Under the pieces are notes generated by a model, which was not told where the DNA came from, did no database searches, and saw only the letters and a list, made by a program, of their open reading frames with translations. From positions 1 to 58,708 of the forward strand of contig CAZVZK010000061.1 of the NCBI GenBank assembly GCA_964630925.1: a stretch of DNA of 58,708 nt. The letters are read 5' to 3'. Every line of letters begins with the position of its first letter. The stretch's first letter is position 1. Positions 50,027 to 58,708 of the stretch are shown here, piece by piece. Source of the DNA: RGDT01 sp964630925. GTDB lineage: Bacteria; Planctomycetota; Planctomycetia; Gemmatales; Gemmataceae. The translations under genes were made by a program, and so were the position numbers.

Positions 50027-52843
50027 ATGTCCAGCCTCGTGCTGCTGCTGGCCCTCCACGCCGGCCCCGTACCGGCCATCCGGCCCATCGCCGTCCAGGC
50101 CGGCGCCGGCCACCTCCTCGTCACCCTGCCCACGCCTCCCGGCATGCACTGGCCCGCCGGCGAAATCCCCGACCTCGCCCTCGGCACCCGCCGCGCCATG
50201 GAGCAGGCCGCACGCCCACGCCTTGAGGGCGACGGCGTCTCCCTGGAATGGCTCGCGCGCGATCCAGGCGGCCTCGCCACCATCGAGTTCGTCGGGCGCG
50301 TCAAGGGGCCGCTCCCCGCCTTCCTCACGTTGGGCTACCACGCCGCCGGCCCCGTCGCCAGCGTGCCGGCAACCGCCACGGTGCGGCTCGACGGGATCGA
50401 GATCAGCGCCGGCAGGCCCGCCGCCCTCCAGTCCCTCACCCGCCGCGCGGCGCTGGATCGCCTCGCCGCCGACGAGGTGCTGTCCGGCGGCCACGGCTGG
50501 TTCGCCTTCGCCCGCAAGGCACTCGCCGCCCGCCACAAGATCCCTGAGCCGCCCTCCCTGTTCCGCGGCGACACGCCGGCCGCCGCCGGCCTCTTCGAGC
50601 TGGCCAGCGGCGCCGTCTCCCTCGACGAGGCCCTCGCCCTCGGACGCATCAAGACCGCCGGCCACGCCCCCTCGGCCCGCACCATCCCCATCGACAAGGT
50701 GCGCGCCGTCACCGTCACCCCACACCCGTGGAAGGGCATGCTCAAGGGCCACGAGCCCGTCCCCGAGCCGCTCGCCGACGCCGTCCCGCACGACAACTGG
50801 TTCCTCACCGCCGCGAAGCTGGAGACGCTCGCCTCCGTCGCCGCGATGACCCAGGCGTGGGGCGGCAGCCCGCTCCGCATGGCCCAGATGAACGAGCGCG
50901 ATCATAGGCTGATGGAGCGCTACCAGCGCCAGCTCTGTCTCGACCTGCCCGCTCTCGTCAAGGCGGTGCCGGCGAAGGAGGTCCGCGGCGTCGCCCTCAC
51001 CGGCACCGACCTGTTCTTCACGGATGGCACCGACATCACCGTCATCGTGGACACGCCGCGCCCGAAGGCGTTCCAGGCCCACACCGACAAGGCCCTCGAC
51101 GCCGCACGCAAGCTCCCGGGCTTCACGGCCACCACCCGCTATCACCGTTACACCCCCGTCGAGGGCTACACCACGCCCGACAGGGCGGTCTCGCTCTACC
51201 GGGCCGTCGCCGGCCAGCGGGCCATCTTCTCCAACTCGTTGCCGGCCCTGACACGCGTCCTCGACACCATCGCCGGCAAGCGCCGCTCGCTCTCCGCCTC
51301 GCTCGACTTCCAGTACATGCGCAAGGTCTTCCCGCCCGGCCCGAAGCACGAGGACGGCTTCGTCTTCCTCTCCGACGACTTCTTCGCCTCGCTCCTCAGC
51401 CCGGCGGTGCGCATCAAGGCCATGCGCCGCCTCTCCACCCGCGCCGCGCTCACCGCGATCAGCCACGCCGCGCTGCTTCAGCACTCCCTGACGGGCGAAT
51501 GGCCAGTTGGGGCTCACACCATCGAGGCCGCCAACTGCATCCCCGGCATGTCGGCCTGGGACAGTGAGGGTGACCGCATCCGCTGGGGCCCGAAGCGCGG
51601 CGAGGCCACCTCGCCGACGATGGGCACGCTGTCGAACGGCGTGCCGCTCGTCGAGATCCGCCTCGACGACGTGACGAGGGAGGAGGCCGACGCCTACGAC
51701 GGCTTCCGGACCGAGTACGAGTGGCTGTGGCGGCGCTTCATCGACCCGGCCGGCATCCGCTTCCACGGGGACGCGGACAGGATGCGCGTCGAGGCGCACA
51801 TGCTGCCGCTGACGAACAACCAGGCCTACGAGAACCTCCGCTGGATGACGGAGGGAAAGCACACCACGTCCGACCCGGCCCGCCTCGCCCCGGCGGCCGC
51901 GGGCGCGATGCGCATGAGCTTCCGCAACGGGGGGTGGCTGGCGTTCCACCTCGACGACTCCGCCGCGCTGCCGGCGTGGGCCGCCCAGCAGGCGGCGCGC
52001 CTCGTCTACCCCGACAAGGCGCCGCCGGCGGCCGGGATGCCACCGATGATGCTCATCTGGGGCGGCGAGAAGGGGCCACGCGACGCCCGGCAGCTCGCCG
52101 ACCTGCTCGACCGCCTCCTCGACGGCGGCCCGCTGTTCCTGCGCGACAAGCAGACATCACGCGCCCACCGCGGCGTCACCATCACACGCGTCCCCGTCAG
52201 CCCCAAAGGCTACGCCGCGCTCATCAAGCTCCTCGACATGGTGCCGGCCGGTGACGGCCTGTCGCCGCTGGCGCTCTTGCCGCTGATGTTCCCGCGCGAG
52301 AAGCCGCCGGCGGCGTTCTACACGGCCCAGATCGCCGACGGCTGGTACACCGCCCTCGACGAGAAGCCGCTCGTCGGGCGCATCGACGCCTGGAAGAAGG
52401 GCGCCGGCGACGACAAGGGCGAGCCGGCCGCCGCCGGCGTCCTCCTCTCGACGCGCCGCCCCGGCATGGCCGCCACGGCCGAGATGTTCCTCGAATCGCA
52501 GGCCCGCCACAAGGCGCTGGCGGCCAACGTCATGTGGCAGGCCCTGTACGACGCCGGCGCCGTCACGCCGGAGATGAGCGACGACGAGCGCGCGCGTGTC
52601 GCCCTGCGGCTGTGGGGCTTCGTGCCCGCCGCCCCGGATGGCACGGCGGCTGTCTGGGACGCACGCTCGCGCCAGGTGCGCAACACGCGACACGGGACGT
52701 GGTCTTCTCCGGCAGCGCACGTCGCGCCCGACGCGCGTTCACCGCTGGCGAGGTTCGTGCGGGGCTTCGACACCCTGGGCATCGACCTCCGGTTCCGCGA
52801 GGACGGCATCCACGCGGTGATGACCTTCGGCCACGTCCGATGA
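50027..52843 (+). CDS. Large secreted-type hypothetical protein, 938 aa
   Basis: A short signal-like N-terminus (MSSLVLLLALHAGPVPA) and then over 900 residues without a recognised domain. There are repeating signature-like stretches such as GVALTGTDLFFTDGTDITVI (about 324) and RLDDVTREEADAYDGFRTEY (about 545), and a hydrophilic, Pro-rich composition. It may be an exported structural or binding protein of a kind common in planctomycetes but lacking a name. The ATG at 50027 is clear. The next gene lies about 98 bp downstream on the same strand. Function not known. Confidence 0.8.
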   Translation: MSSLVLLLALHAGPVPAIRPIAVQAGAGHLLVTLPTPPGMHWPAGEIPDLALGTRRAMEQAARPRLEGDGVSLEWLARDPGGLATIEFVGRVKGPLPAFLTLGYHAAGPVASVPATATVRLDGIEISAGRPAALQSLTRRAALDRLAADEVLSGGHGWFAFARKALAARHKIPEPPSLFRGDTPAAAGLFELASGAVSLDEALALGRIKTAGHAPSARTIPIDKVRAVTVTPHPWKGMLKGHEPVPEPLADAVPHDNWFLTAAKLETLASVAAMTQAWGGSPLRMAQMNERDHRLMERYQRQLCLDLPALVKAVPAKEVRGVALTGTDLFFTDGTDITVIVDTPRPKAFQAHTDKALDAARKLPGFTATTRYHRYTPVEGYTTPDRAVSLYRAVAGQRAIFSNSLPALTRVLDTIAGKRRSLSASLDFQYMRKVFPPGPKHEDGFVFLSDDFFASLLSPAVRIKAMRRLSTRAALTAISHAALLQHSLTGEWPVGAHTIEAANCIPGMSAWDSEGDRIRWGPKRGEATSPTMGTLSNGVPLVEIRLDDVTREEADAYDGFRTEYEWLWRRFIDPAGIRFHGDADRMRVEAHMLPLTNNQAYENLRWMTEGKHTTSDPARLAPAAAGAMRMSFRNGGWLAFHLDDSAALPAWAAQQAARLVYPDKAPPAAGMPPMMLIWGGEKGPRDARQLADLLDRLLDGGPLFLRDKQTSRAHRGVTITRVPVSPKGYAALIKLLDMVPAGDGLSPLALLPLMFPREKPPAAFYTAQIADGWYTALDEKPLVGRIDAWKKGAGDDKGEPAAAGVLLSTRRPGMAATAEMFLESQARHKALAANVMWQALYDAGAVTPEMSDDERARVALRLWGFVPAAPDGTAAVWDARSRQVRNTRHGTWSSPAAHVAPDARSPLARFVRGFDTLGIDLRFREDGIHAVMTFGHVR

Positions 52844-52940
52844 TCGTCCGCGCTTTTCATGATTTCTCATGCTCCGATCATTATCCGTTCATGCGTGGTC
52901 GGGTACGCTGCCCATGACACCCTCCCGATCTGGAGGCAAC

Positions 52941-54332
52941 ATGAGCGACGCAGTTCAGCCCGCCCCTCGGCCGAAGACCTCAGGGCGTGGAGGCGACTGG
53001 TTCGGCCTTGTGGCCGCCGCGGCCTCCATCATCGGCTTCGGGGGCGCGTGCTTCATCGCCGGGGCGGCGACGATCCAGGCCGGCGGCGGCATCGCCCGGC
53101 CCCTCGCCGAGGGCCTCAACGGCGCCAGGGCATGGCTCGGGGGCCCCCCCGCCCCGACGACGTCCGTTGACCGTCCACCGCCCGGCCTGTCGGTCTGCAA
53201 GGAGCCCGCTTTCGACGGCCTCACCCTCGTGGCGACGGGCGACAGGGCGGAGGCGCACCTGTACGACAGGGCGGGCAAGGTGGCGCACCGCTGGCGGATG
53301 CCAGCGCGCGTCCCCGGGCTGAAGGCAAGCGACAAGATCGGCTGGGAGCGGTGCCACGCCTACCCCAACGGCGACCTCCTCGCCCTGTGCACCCCGGCCG
53401 GCGACACGCCTTACGGTCTCGGCGTCGTGAAGCTGGACAAGGATTCCAACCTCCTCTGGCACCGCAAGGGCAACTTCCACCACGATTTCGATGTCGGGGA
53501 GGACGGGCGCGTCTATCTCTTCGAGATGGAGATCGTCGCCGCGGGCCACCCCGGCGCGGCCCTGGTGCCCGATCGCAGCCAGGACGAACGCCTTGTCGTC
53601 CTCTCCGCGAATGGCGAGGTCGAGCGGTCTTGCTCCCTGCTCCAGGCGTTCCTCGGCACCCCGTACCTGGAGACGTTCCTCTCCGTGAACGCCTCCGACA
53701 CGCCCCCCGCTCTGGGCCTGCCGCACCCGCCCGGCGGCCCCCACCCTCAGCCCACTCATCCCCACCCGCCCATGCCCGGCCCCGCCCCGCCGGTGCCCCA
53801 CCACTCGTCCGCGAGCCTCGACACCTTCCACGCCAACAGCGTGCGTGTCCTCCCCCGATCCCTGGCCGGGAAATTCCCCCTCTTCAAGGCCGGGCAGTTG
53901 CTCCTCTCCCTGCGCACGCCGAGCCTCCTCGTGGTCCTCGACCTCGAGAAGCAGGCCGTCGTGTGGGCCGCCCGCGGGCCGTGGCGGCATCAGCACGACG
54001 CGCAATTCCTCGACAACGGCCGCATCCTCCTCTTCGACAACCTCGGCGGCACCTCCGGCTCGCGCGTGCTGGAGTACGACCCGGCCACCCACGCCATCCC
54101 CTGGCGGTCCACCCGCACCAGCGAGGCGGCCTTCCGCGCCCACTTCCGCGGCCGCTGCCAACGGCTGCCCAACGGGAATACGCGGATCACCGACCCCACC
54201 GAACGCATCTTCGAGGTCGCGGGTGACGAGGTCGTCTGGCAGCTCGGCTTCGGGCGCGGCGAGGGCGGCTCGGCCCCGTGCGTCACCTCGTCAATTGTCT
54301 ATCCCCGTGACGGGCTTCCGTTCCTGAAGTGA
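52941..54332 (+). CDS. Arylsulfotransferase (ASST)-family protein, 463 aa
   Basis: A beta-propeller of the arylsulfotransferase/aryl-sulfate sulfotransferase type. The active-site His-containing segments are visible: NFHHDFDVGEDGRVYLFEME (about 180), TFHANSVRVLP (about 295) and RHQHDAQFLDNGRILLFDN (about 347), all in the right order. A single membrane segment (LVAAAASIIGFGGACFIAGA) near residue 20 suggests it faces the periplasm. Between the first two His motifs is an unusual Pro/His-rich insert (HPPGGPHPQPTHPHPPMPG). I start at ATG 52941 with TGGAGG upstream; the frame extends to 52869. The sulfate donor and acceptor are unknown, and activity is not assured. Confidence 0.8.
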   Translation: MSDAVQPAPRPKTSGRGGDWFGLVAAAASIIGFGGACFIAGAATIQAGGGIARPLAEGLNGARAWLGGPPAPTTSVDRPPPGLSVCKEPAFDGLTLVATGDRAEAHLYDRAGKVAHRWRMPARVPGLKASDKIGWERCHAYPNGDLLALCTPAGDTPYGLGVVKLDKDSNLLWHRKGNFHHDFDVGEDGRVYLFEMEIVAAGHPGAALVPDRSQDERLVVLSANGEVERSCSLLQAFLGTPYLETFLSVNASDTPPALGLPHPPGGPHPQPTHPHPPMPGPAPPVPHHSSASLDTFHANSVRVLPRSLAGKFPLFKAGQLLLSLRTPSLLVVLDLEKQAVVWAARGPWRHQHDAQFLDNGRILLFDNLGGTSGSRVLEYDPATHAIPWRSTRTSEAAFRAHFRGRCQRLPNGNTRITDPTERIFEVAGDEVVWQLGFGRGEGGSAPCVTSSIVYPRDGLPFLK

Positions 54333-54336
54333 CGGC

Positions 54337-55602
54337 TCACGCCGCCGCCGCCCGTGCGGGGAGGACCTCGTTCAGCAGGTCGAGCGTCCGCGCCGTCGCC
54401 CCCTGCTGCGCCCGCACGAACGCCCGGGCCGCCGCCCCCGCCGCACGCCGCTCCGCCGCGTCGGCGAACAGCCGCCCCGCCGTCTCCGTCAGCTCCCTGG
54501 CGTCGGCCACCTGATAGGCGGCCCCGGCCTCCAGGAGCCGCGCCGCCGTGTCCTTGAAGTTCCACACGTGCGGCCCGAACAGGACCGCCGCCCCCATCGC
54601 CGCCGGCTCGATCATGCTCTGCCCGCCGCGCTTGCCGTCGAGGCTCCCGCCGACGAACGCCACCTCCGCCAGCCCCCACAGCGCCCCCAGCTCGCCCACC
54701 GTGTCGATCAGCACCACCTCGCCGCGCCCGCCCGCCGACCGCCGCCCGCCGTCGAACGGCTCGATCAGATTCGCCACCTCGTCGAACCGCTCCGGGGCAC
54801 GCGGCACCAGGAACAGCCGCAGCCCCGGCACCCTCCCACGCAGCGCCGCGAAGGCCGCCAGCGCCGCCGCCTCCTCGCCGGGCTGCGTGCTGCCGGCGAC
54901 GAACACCCTGTCGCCGGCCCCCACGCCCAGCACGCGGCGCAATTCCGCCGTCTTCGGGTTGTCCCCGTCCACCATCGCCCCGTCGTACTTGACGTTCCCG
55001 GTGACGCGCACGCACCCCGGCACCGCGCCCATCGACAGGAACCCGGCGGCATGCTCCTCCGTCTGCACGCCGACCCGCGTCAGCGACGCGAACACCCAGC
55101 GTACCAGCGGCCGCACCAGCGCGTACCGCGCCACGCTGCGCGGGCTCATGCGCCCGTTGGCCACCACCGCGGGCACGCCGCGCCGTACGCACTCCCCCAG
55201 GAAGTTCGGCCACAGCTCGCTCTCGCCGAGCACCACCAGCGCCGGCTTGACCTTCTCCAGCGCCCGGCGGACGGCCCAGGAGAAGTCGAACGGGAACGCG
55301 AACACCGTCAGGTCGGGGAAGTGCTTGCGTGCCGCATCCAGCCCCGTGTCGGTGGTGCTGGTCACGACCACGGGGAGGTCGGGGCGCCGGCGGCGGAACG
55401 CCTGGACGAGCTGGCGCAGCATGTTGACCTCGCCGAGCGAGACGCCGTGGAACCACACGGCCCCCGGCGGAACGTCGGGTGCGTCGCCGCGCAGCCTGCC
55501 CCACAGCCCGCGATACTTCTTCGCCCGCCACGCCACCCACAGGAGCCACGGCGACAGCACCAGCAGGCCGAGCGCGTAGACGGCGTCGAGCAGATAGCGC
55601 AT
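54337..55602 (-). CDS. waaA: 3-deoxy-D-manno-octulosonic acid transferase
   Basis: 421 aa, the KdtA/WaaA glycosyltransferase that adds Kdo to lipid A at the inner membrane. An N-terminal membrane segment (LLDAVYALGLLVLSPWLLWV), the catalytic Glu region GVSLGEVNMLR (about 55), GESELWPNF (about 125), and the nucleotide-binding FVGGSLDGKRGGQSMIEPAA (about 325) are all present and of normal length. This fits a planctomycete that makes lipid A. It converges with nothing; the secA gene lies upstream on the same strand across a repeat-filled gap. Confidence 0.92.
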   Translation of the reverse strand: MRYLLDAVYALGLLVLSPWLLWVAWRAKKYRGLWGRLRGDAPDVPPGAVWFHGVSLGEVNMLRQLVQAFRRRRPDLPVVVTSTTDTGLDAARKHFPDLTVFAFPFDFSWAVRRALEKVKPALVVLGESELWPNFLGECVRRGVPAVVANGRMSPRSVARYALVRPLVRWVFASLTRVGVQTEEHAAGFLSMGAVPGCVRVTGNVKYDGAMVDGDNPKTAELRRVLGVGAGDRVFVAGSTQPGEEAAALAAFAALRGRVPGLRLFLVPRAPERFDEVANLIEPFDGGRRSAGGRGEVVLIDTVGELGALWGLAEVAFVGGSLDGKRGGQSMIEPAAMGAAVLFGPHVWNFKDTAARLLEAGAAYQVADARELTETAGRLFADAAERRAAGAAARAFVRAQQGATARTLDLLNEVLPARAAAA

Positions 55603-55624
55603 GGGATTCCTTCCCTGGTAGCTG

Positions 55625-55755
55625 ACAGCCAGTCAACAGCCAGTCAACAGCCAGTCAACAGCCAGTCAGAGAGAACAGGCGGCCTGGCGCCGAGAACTGG
55701 CTGTTAGTTCTTCTTCTGGCTGTTGACTGGCTGTTACTGGCTGTTAACTGGCTGT
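55625..55755. repeat. 11-bp tandem repeat with inverted copies, secA-waaA gap
   Basis: Four perfect tandem copies of ACAGCCAGTCA (55625-55668) are answered by five degenerate inverted copies of ACTGGCTGT (55696-55704, 55715-55723, 55726-55734, 55736-55744, 55747-55755). The whole would fold into a long hairpin that ends 3 bp from the secA stop codon. Confidence 0.9.
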
Positions 55756-55758
55756 CAA

Positions 55759-58708
55759 CTACTTCATGTGGCAGTTCTTGTACTTCTTGCCGGAGCCGCA
55801 GGGGCACGGCTCGTTGCGCCCGACCTTGGCGCCCTTGTTGCGGATGGGGTCGGTCACCTTGACCTCCTGGCCGGCCGCCTGCTGGGCGGCGGCCTGGGCC
55901 TCGGCGGCCAGGCGCGGGGCCTTCTCGTGCGTCGCCGACCCGATCAGCCAGATCGTCTCCTCGAACGCCTCCGACTGCTCCATCCGGAACACCGACTCGG
56001 TCACCTTCTCCTCGACGCCCTCCCACATCGCCTTGAATTCCTTCATGCCCTCCTGCTTGTACGCCGTCTTGGGGTCCTCCTGGGCGTAGCCCACGAGGCC
56101 GATGCCCGACTTCAGGTAGTCCATCTGGTACAGGTGGCTCTTCCACGACAGGTCGAGCTGGTTGAGGAGGAGGCTCCTCTCCATCCGCTTCATCTCCGGG
56201 CGGTAGCAGGCGTCGTACAGGTTCCACAGGAGCTGCCGCACGTCCTGCGTCATCTGCCCGACGATCTGCTCCGGCTTCACGTCCACGCTGTACGCGGTCC
56301 GCGCCCACTCCGCCAATTCCTTGGCGTCGTCCGCGTCGGCCTTGCGGCTGGCGCCCTCGAAGACCTCCTTCACCTTCCTGTCGATCTCCTCCTGGGGCGT
56401 GGCCGGGAAGCTCGACTTGCTCGCGGCGACGAGCATCTCCACCAGCTTGACGCGCGGCTCGGTGAGGAACGCCTCGGCGCTGAATTTCGCCGCCGCGTCG
56501 GGGAAGCGCTCGCGTGCCGCCAGGTACAGGCCCTCGCGGTTGTACTTCTGCCCGACGCCGCCCTGCCCGCGCTCGGTCATGAACTGGGCGAGCATCGCGG
56601 TGATGGGGAACTCCGACTCCTTGGCGTGGTACAGCTCACGGACCCGCTCCCCGATGAGCGCGGAGATCTTCTCCGCGGGCTTGCCCGCCAGCTCCTCCGC
56701 CGTGATCTTGACGTTGTACTGCAGGCGGGCCCAGTCCACGAGCGACTTGACGCCCCAGTCCGGTGCCAGGAACGCCCGGCCCTCCGACAGGTCCATCGCC
56801 TCGACGTACTTCTCGCCCTCGGGGATCAGGTGCTCGCCGAGGTTATCCTTGCCGATCCTCTTCAGGTCCTTGTCGGTCAGCTTCAGGCCGAAGGCGTTGT
56901 TCATCGCCAGGGCGAGGGCCTGCCAGTTCCACTGCTTCTCCTCCTCCTCGCCGAGGTTCTCCTCGATGGCCTCGTGCACCGCCACCGCCACCTGCCGGCC
57001 CGCCTTGTCCTTGGCCGCCCGCTCCGCCTCCTCGTAGGAGCTGCGTGCGAACTCCGTGGCGTCGAACTGGAGGCCCAGCCGCTTGGTGGCGAACTCGGCG
57101 AAGCTCTCCGCGCCGTAGTCCTTGTCGAGGAACTCCTCGACCGCCGAGCCGATCTCCCGCCCGAACATCTCCATGATGCGCAGCTTGCAGTTGGCGCCGT
57201 TGAGGATCTCCTGGCGGTAGCCGTACACGCTCTTGCGCTGGTGGTCCATCACCTCGTCGTACTCGAGGAGGTTCTTGCGGATGTCGAAGTTGCGCTCCTC
57301 CACCTTCTTCTGGGCGGCGGTGATGCGGCGGCTGACCATGCCGCTCTCGATGGCCTCGCCCTCCTTCATGCCGAGCATGGACAGGACGCTCGACACCCAC
57401 TCGCCGGCGAAGATGCGCATCAGGTCGTCTTCGAGCGACAGGTAGAAGCGCGACGAGCCGGGGTCGCCCTGGCGGCCGGCCCGGCCACGGAGCTGGTTAT
57501 CGATGCGGCGGGCCTCGTGGCGCTCGGTGCCGACGATGTGCAGCCCGCCCATCTCGGCGACCTTGCGGCCCTCGACCTTGCACTGCTCCTTGGCCTCGAT
57601 GGCGTCCACGGTGGACTTCCACTCGTCCTCAGGGATGTCGAGGCGGGAGGCGTACTTGTGGCGGAGCTGCGACCACGCCATCGTCTCGGGGTTGCCGCCG
57701 AGGATGATGTCGGTGCCGCGGCCGGCCATGTTGGTCGAGATGGTGACGGCGTTGATGCGCCCGGCCTGGGCGACGATGTCGGCCTCGCGGGCGGCGTGCT
57801 CGGGCAGGGCGTTGAGCAGGTCGTGCTTGACGCCGCGCTTCTTGAGCATCTCGGACAGCTTGATGGAGCGGTCCACGTCCACGGTGCCGATGAGGATGGG
57901 GCGGCCCGTCTTGTGGATCTCGATCACCTCCTCGATGACCGCGTTCCACTTCTCCTTCTCGGTGCGGTAGATCATGTCGGTGTGGTCGAGGCGGATCATC
58001 GGCCTGTTGGTCGGGACCGACAGCACCTCCAGCTTGTAGATCTTCCAGAACTCGTCGGCCTCGGTCATGGCGGTGCCGGTCAGGCCCGAGAGCTTCTTGT
58101 ACATCTTGAAGAAGTTCTGCAGCGTCACCGTCGCCAGGGTCTGCGTCTCCTCCTTGATGCGGACCCCGTCCTTGGCGTGCTTGGCCTCCACGGCCTGGTG
58201 CAGGCCGTCGGACCACTGCCGCCCGTGCATCAGCCGGCCCGTGTGCTCGTCGATGATGACGATGGCGAGGGCCCCCTCCTCGTCGCGGATGACGGCGTAG
58301 CGCTTGTCGCGCGTGTACAGGTGGTGGGCCTTCAGGGCGTTGTCGATCAGGTGCGGCCACTCCATGTTGCCCGCGGTGTAGAAGCTCTCGACCCCGGCCA
58401 GCCGCTCGGCCTCCCGGACCCCGGCGTCGGTCAGGTGGCAGGTCCGCTCCTTCTCCTTGATCTCGAAGTACACCCCCTTCGGCGGCGGGTTGGCCGGGTC
58501 GACCTTCGACGGGTCGACGGGCGAGAGGGACGGCAGCCCGTCGCCCTCGGTCCCGCTCGCCTTCACCTCGCCGCCGGCGGCCAGCTCCTGCCGCCCCTTC
58601 CGCTCCATCTCGGTGTGCGAGCGGGCGACCTTGTCGGCCTCGGCGAACCGCCGGGCGTCGGAGAACGCCGGGCCGCTGATGATGAGCGGGGTCCGGGCCT
58701 CGTCGATC
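55759..58708 (-). CDS. secA: SecA preprotein translocase ATPase, 5' partial
   Basis: The minus-strand frame is open to the window edge (DEARTPLIISGP is read at 58704-58669), so the N-terminus with Walker A lies outside. About 980 residues are visible, which predicts a protein near 1190 aa, far longer than E. coli SecA (901). Visible: GLTGTAMTEADEFW, NMAGRGTDIILGG, GRAGRQGDPGSSRFYLS, and the C-terminal SEC-C motif CPCGSGKKYKNCH. A large acidic/helical insert in the wing domain (residues after DKDYGAESFAEF) and a nonconserved segment near the start (GGEVKASGTEGD...) explain the length. It powers Sec protein export at the inner membrane. Confidence 0.95.
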   Translation of the reverse strand, partial: IDEARTPLIISGPAFSDARRFAEADKVARSHTEMERKGRQELAAGGEVKASGTEGDGLPSLSPVDPSKVDPANPPPKGVYFEIKEKERTCHLTDAGVREAERLAGVESFYTAGNMEWPHLIDNALKAHHLYTRDKRYAVIRDEEGALAIVIIDEHTGRLMHGRQWSDGLHQAVEAKHAKDGVRIKEETQTLATVTLQNFFKMYKKLSGLTGTAMTEADEFWKIYKLEVLSVPTNRPMIRLDHTDMIYRTEKEKWNAVIEEVIEIHKTGRPILIGTVDVDRSIKLSEMLKKRGVKHDLLNALPEHAAREADIVAQAGRINAVTISTNMAGRGTDIILGGNPETMAWSQLRHKYASRLDIPEDEWKSTVDAIEAKEQCKVEGRKVAEMGGLHIVGTERHEARRIDNQLRGRAGRQGDPGSSRFYLSLEDDLMRIFAGEWVSSVLSMLGMKEGEAIESGMVSRRITAAQKKVEERNFDIRKNLLEYDEVMDHQRKSVYGYRQEILNGANCKLRIMEMFGREIGSAVEEFLDKDYGAESFAEFATKRLGLQFDATEFARSSYEEAERAAKDKAGRQVAVAVHEAIEENLGEEEEKQWNWQALALAMNNAFGLKLTDKDLKRIGKDNLGEHLIPEGEKYVEAMDLSEGRAFLAPDWGVKSLVDWARLQYNVKITAEELAGKPAEKISALIGERVRELYHAKESEFPITAMLAQFMTERGQGGVGQKYNREGLYLAARERFPDAAAKFSAEAFLTEPRVKLVEMLVAASKSSFPATPQEEIDRKVKEVFEGASRKADADDAKELAEWARTAYSVDVKPEQIVGQMTQDVRQLLWNLYDACYRPEMKRMERSLLLNQLDLSWKSHLYQMDYLKSGIGLVGYAQEDPKTAYKQEGMKEFKAMWEGVEEKVTESVFRMEQSEAFEETIWLIGSATHEKAPRLAAEAQAAAQQAAGQEVKVTDPIRNKGAKVGRNEPCPCGSGKKYKNCHMK

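Noticed and set aside
55625..55755. A CRISPR array
   Set aside because: The repeat is only 11 bp, the copies are directly adjacent with no spacers, and inverted copies follow.

Overview
The window looks like a chromosomal stretch of a high-GC planctomycete, most likely of the Gemmataceae/Isosphaeraceae type. The evidence is lineage-typical families: a DUF1559 pseudopilin-like protein (28476-29516), a DUF1501 protein (26329-27627), a TIGR02996-domain protein (25421-26119), a protein with the LEPR-XLL-type N-terminal motif (22951-25083), DUF4058, a PEP-CTERM protein, HEAT-repeat proteins, many PQQ-like beta-propeller proteins, a very long SecA with a C-terminal SEC-C motif, and a short Rho. No tRNA, rRNA, CRISPR array, transposase or phage gene was recognised.

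Layout. 1-2.5 kb: a Cys-rich candidate small gene, a hypothetical gene and a small secreted protein. 2.8-6.4 kb: a three-gene ribose-type sugar ABC transporter operon with ATGA/GTGA overlaps. 6.5-11.1 kb: a PEP-CTERM protein, a membrane protein, a 1070-residue HEAT-repeat protein and a small gene. 11.3-15.9 kb: a phytoene-dehydrogenase-like oxidoreductase, a response regulator with HD-GYP output, a phosphoribosyltransferase and an APH-fold kinase-like protein. 16.1-22.8 kb, all plus strand: rluB-pyrK, then fbp (class III), a macro-domain gene, a NagA-like gene, a small secreted protein and a pseudokinase, closely spaced or overlapping. 23-29.5 kb: the large RTX/C-type-lectin protein, TIGR02996 protein, DUF1501, ndk and DUF1559.

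From 29.5 to 49.7 kb every gene lies on the minus strand. In transcription order these are: aminotransferase IV, a short HEAT-like secreted protein, two PQQ-like propellers, a PaaK-like adenylate-forming enzyme, three more propellers, a second (LuxE-sized) adenylate-forming enzyme, a membrane protein, DUF4058, an aldehyde dehydrogenase, an iron-type alcohol dehydrogenase, a sixth propeller, a response regulator/PP2C phosphatase and rho. The ligase, aldehyde dehydrogenase and alcohol dehydrogenase could together interconvert a carboxylic acid, an aldehyde and an alcohol; this is the most system-like arrangement in the window. 50.0-54.3 kb carries a 938-residue orphan secreted protein and an arylsulfotransferase-family protein. 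54.3-58.7 kb carries waaA and secA (5' end beyond the window).

Intergenic gaps hold several palindromic repeat families. One (GTAGGTCG...) supplies the stop codon of two genes. A 190-bp nested palindrome fills a convergent gap. A perfect 29-bp inverted repeat lies between pyrK and fbp. An 11-bp tandem repeat, answered by inverted copies, fills the secA-waaA gap.
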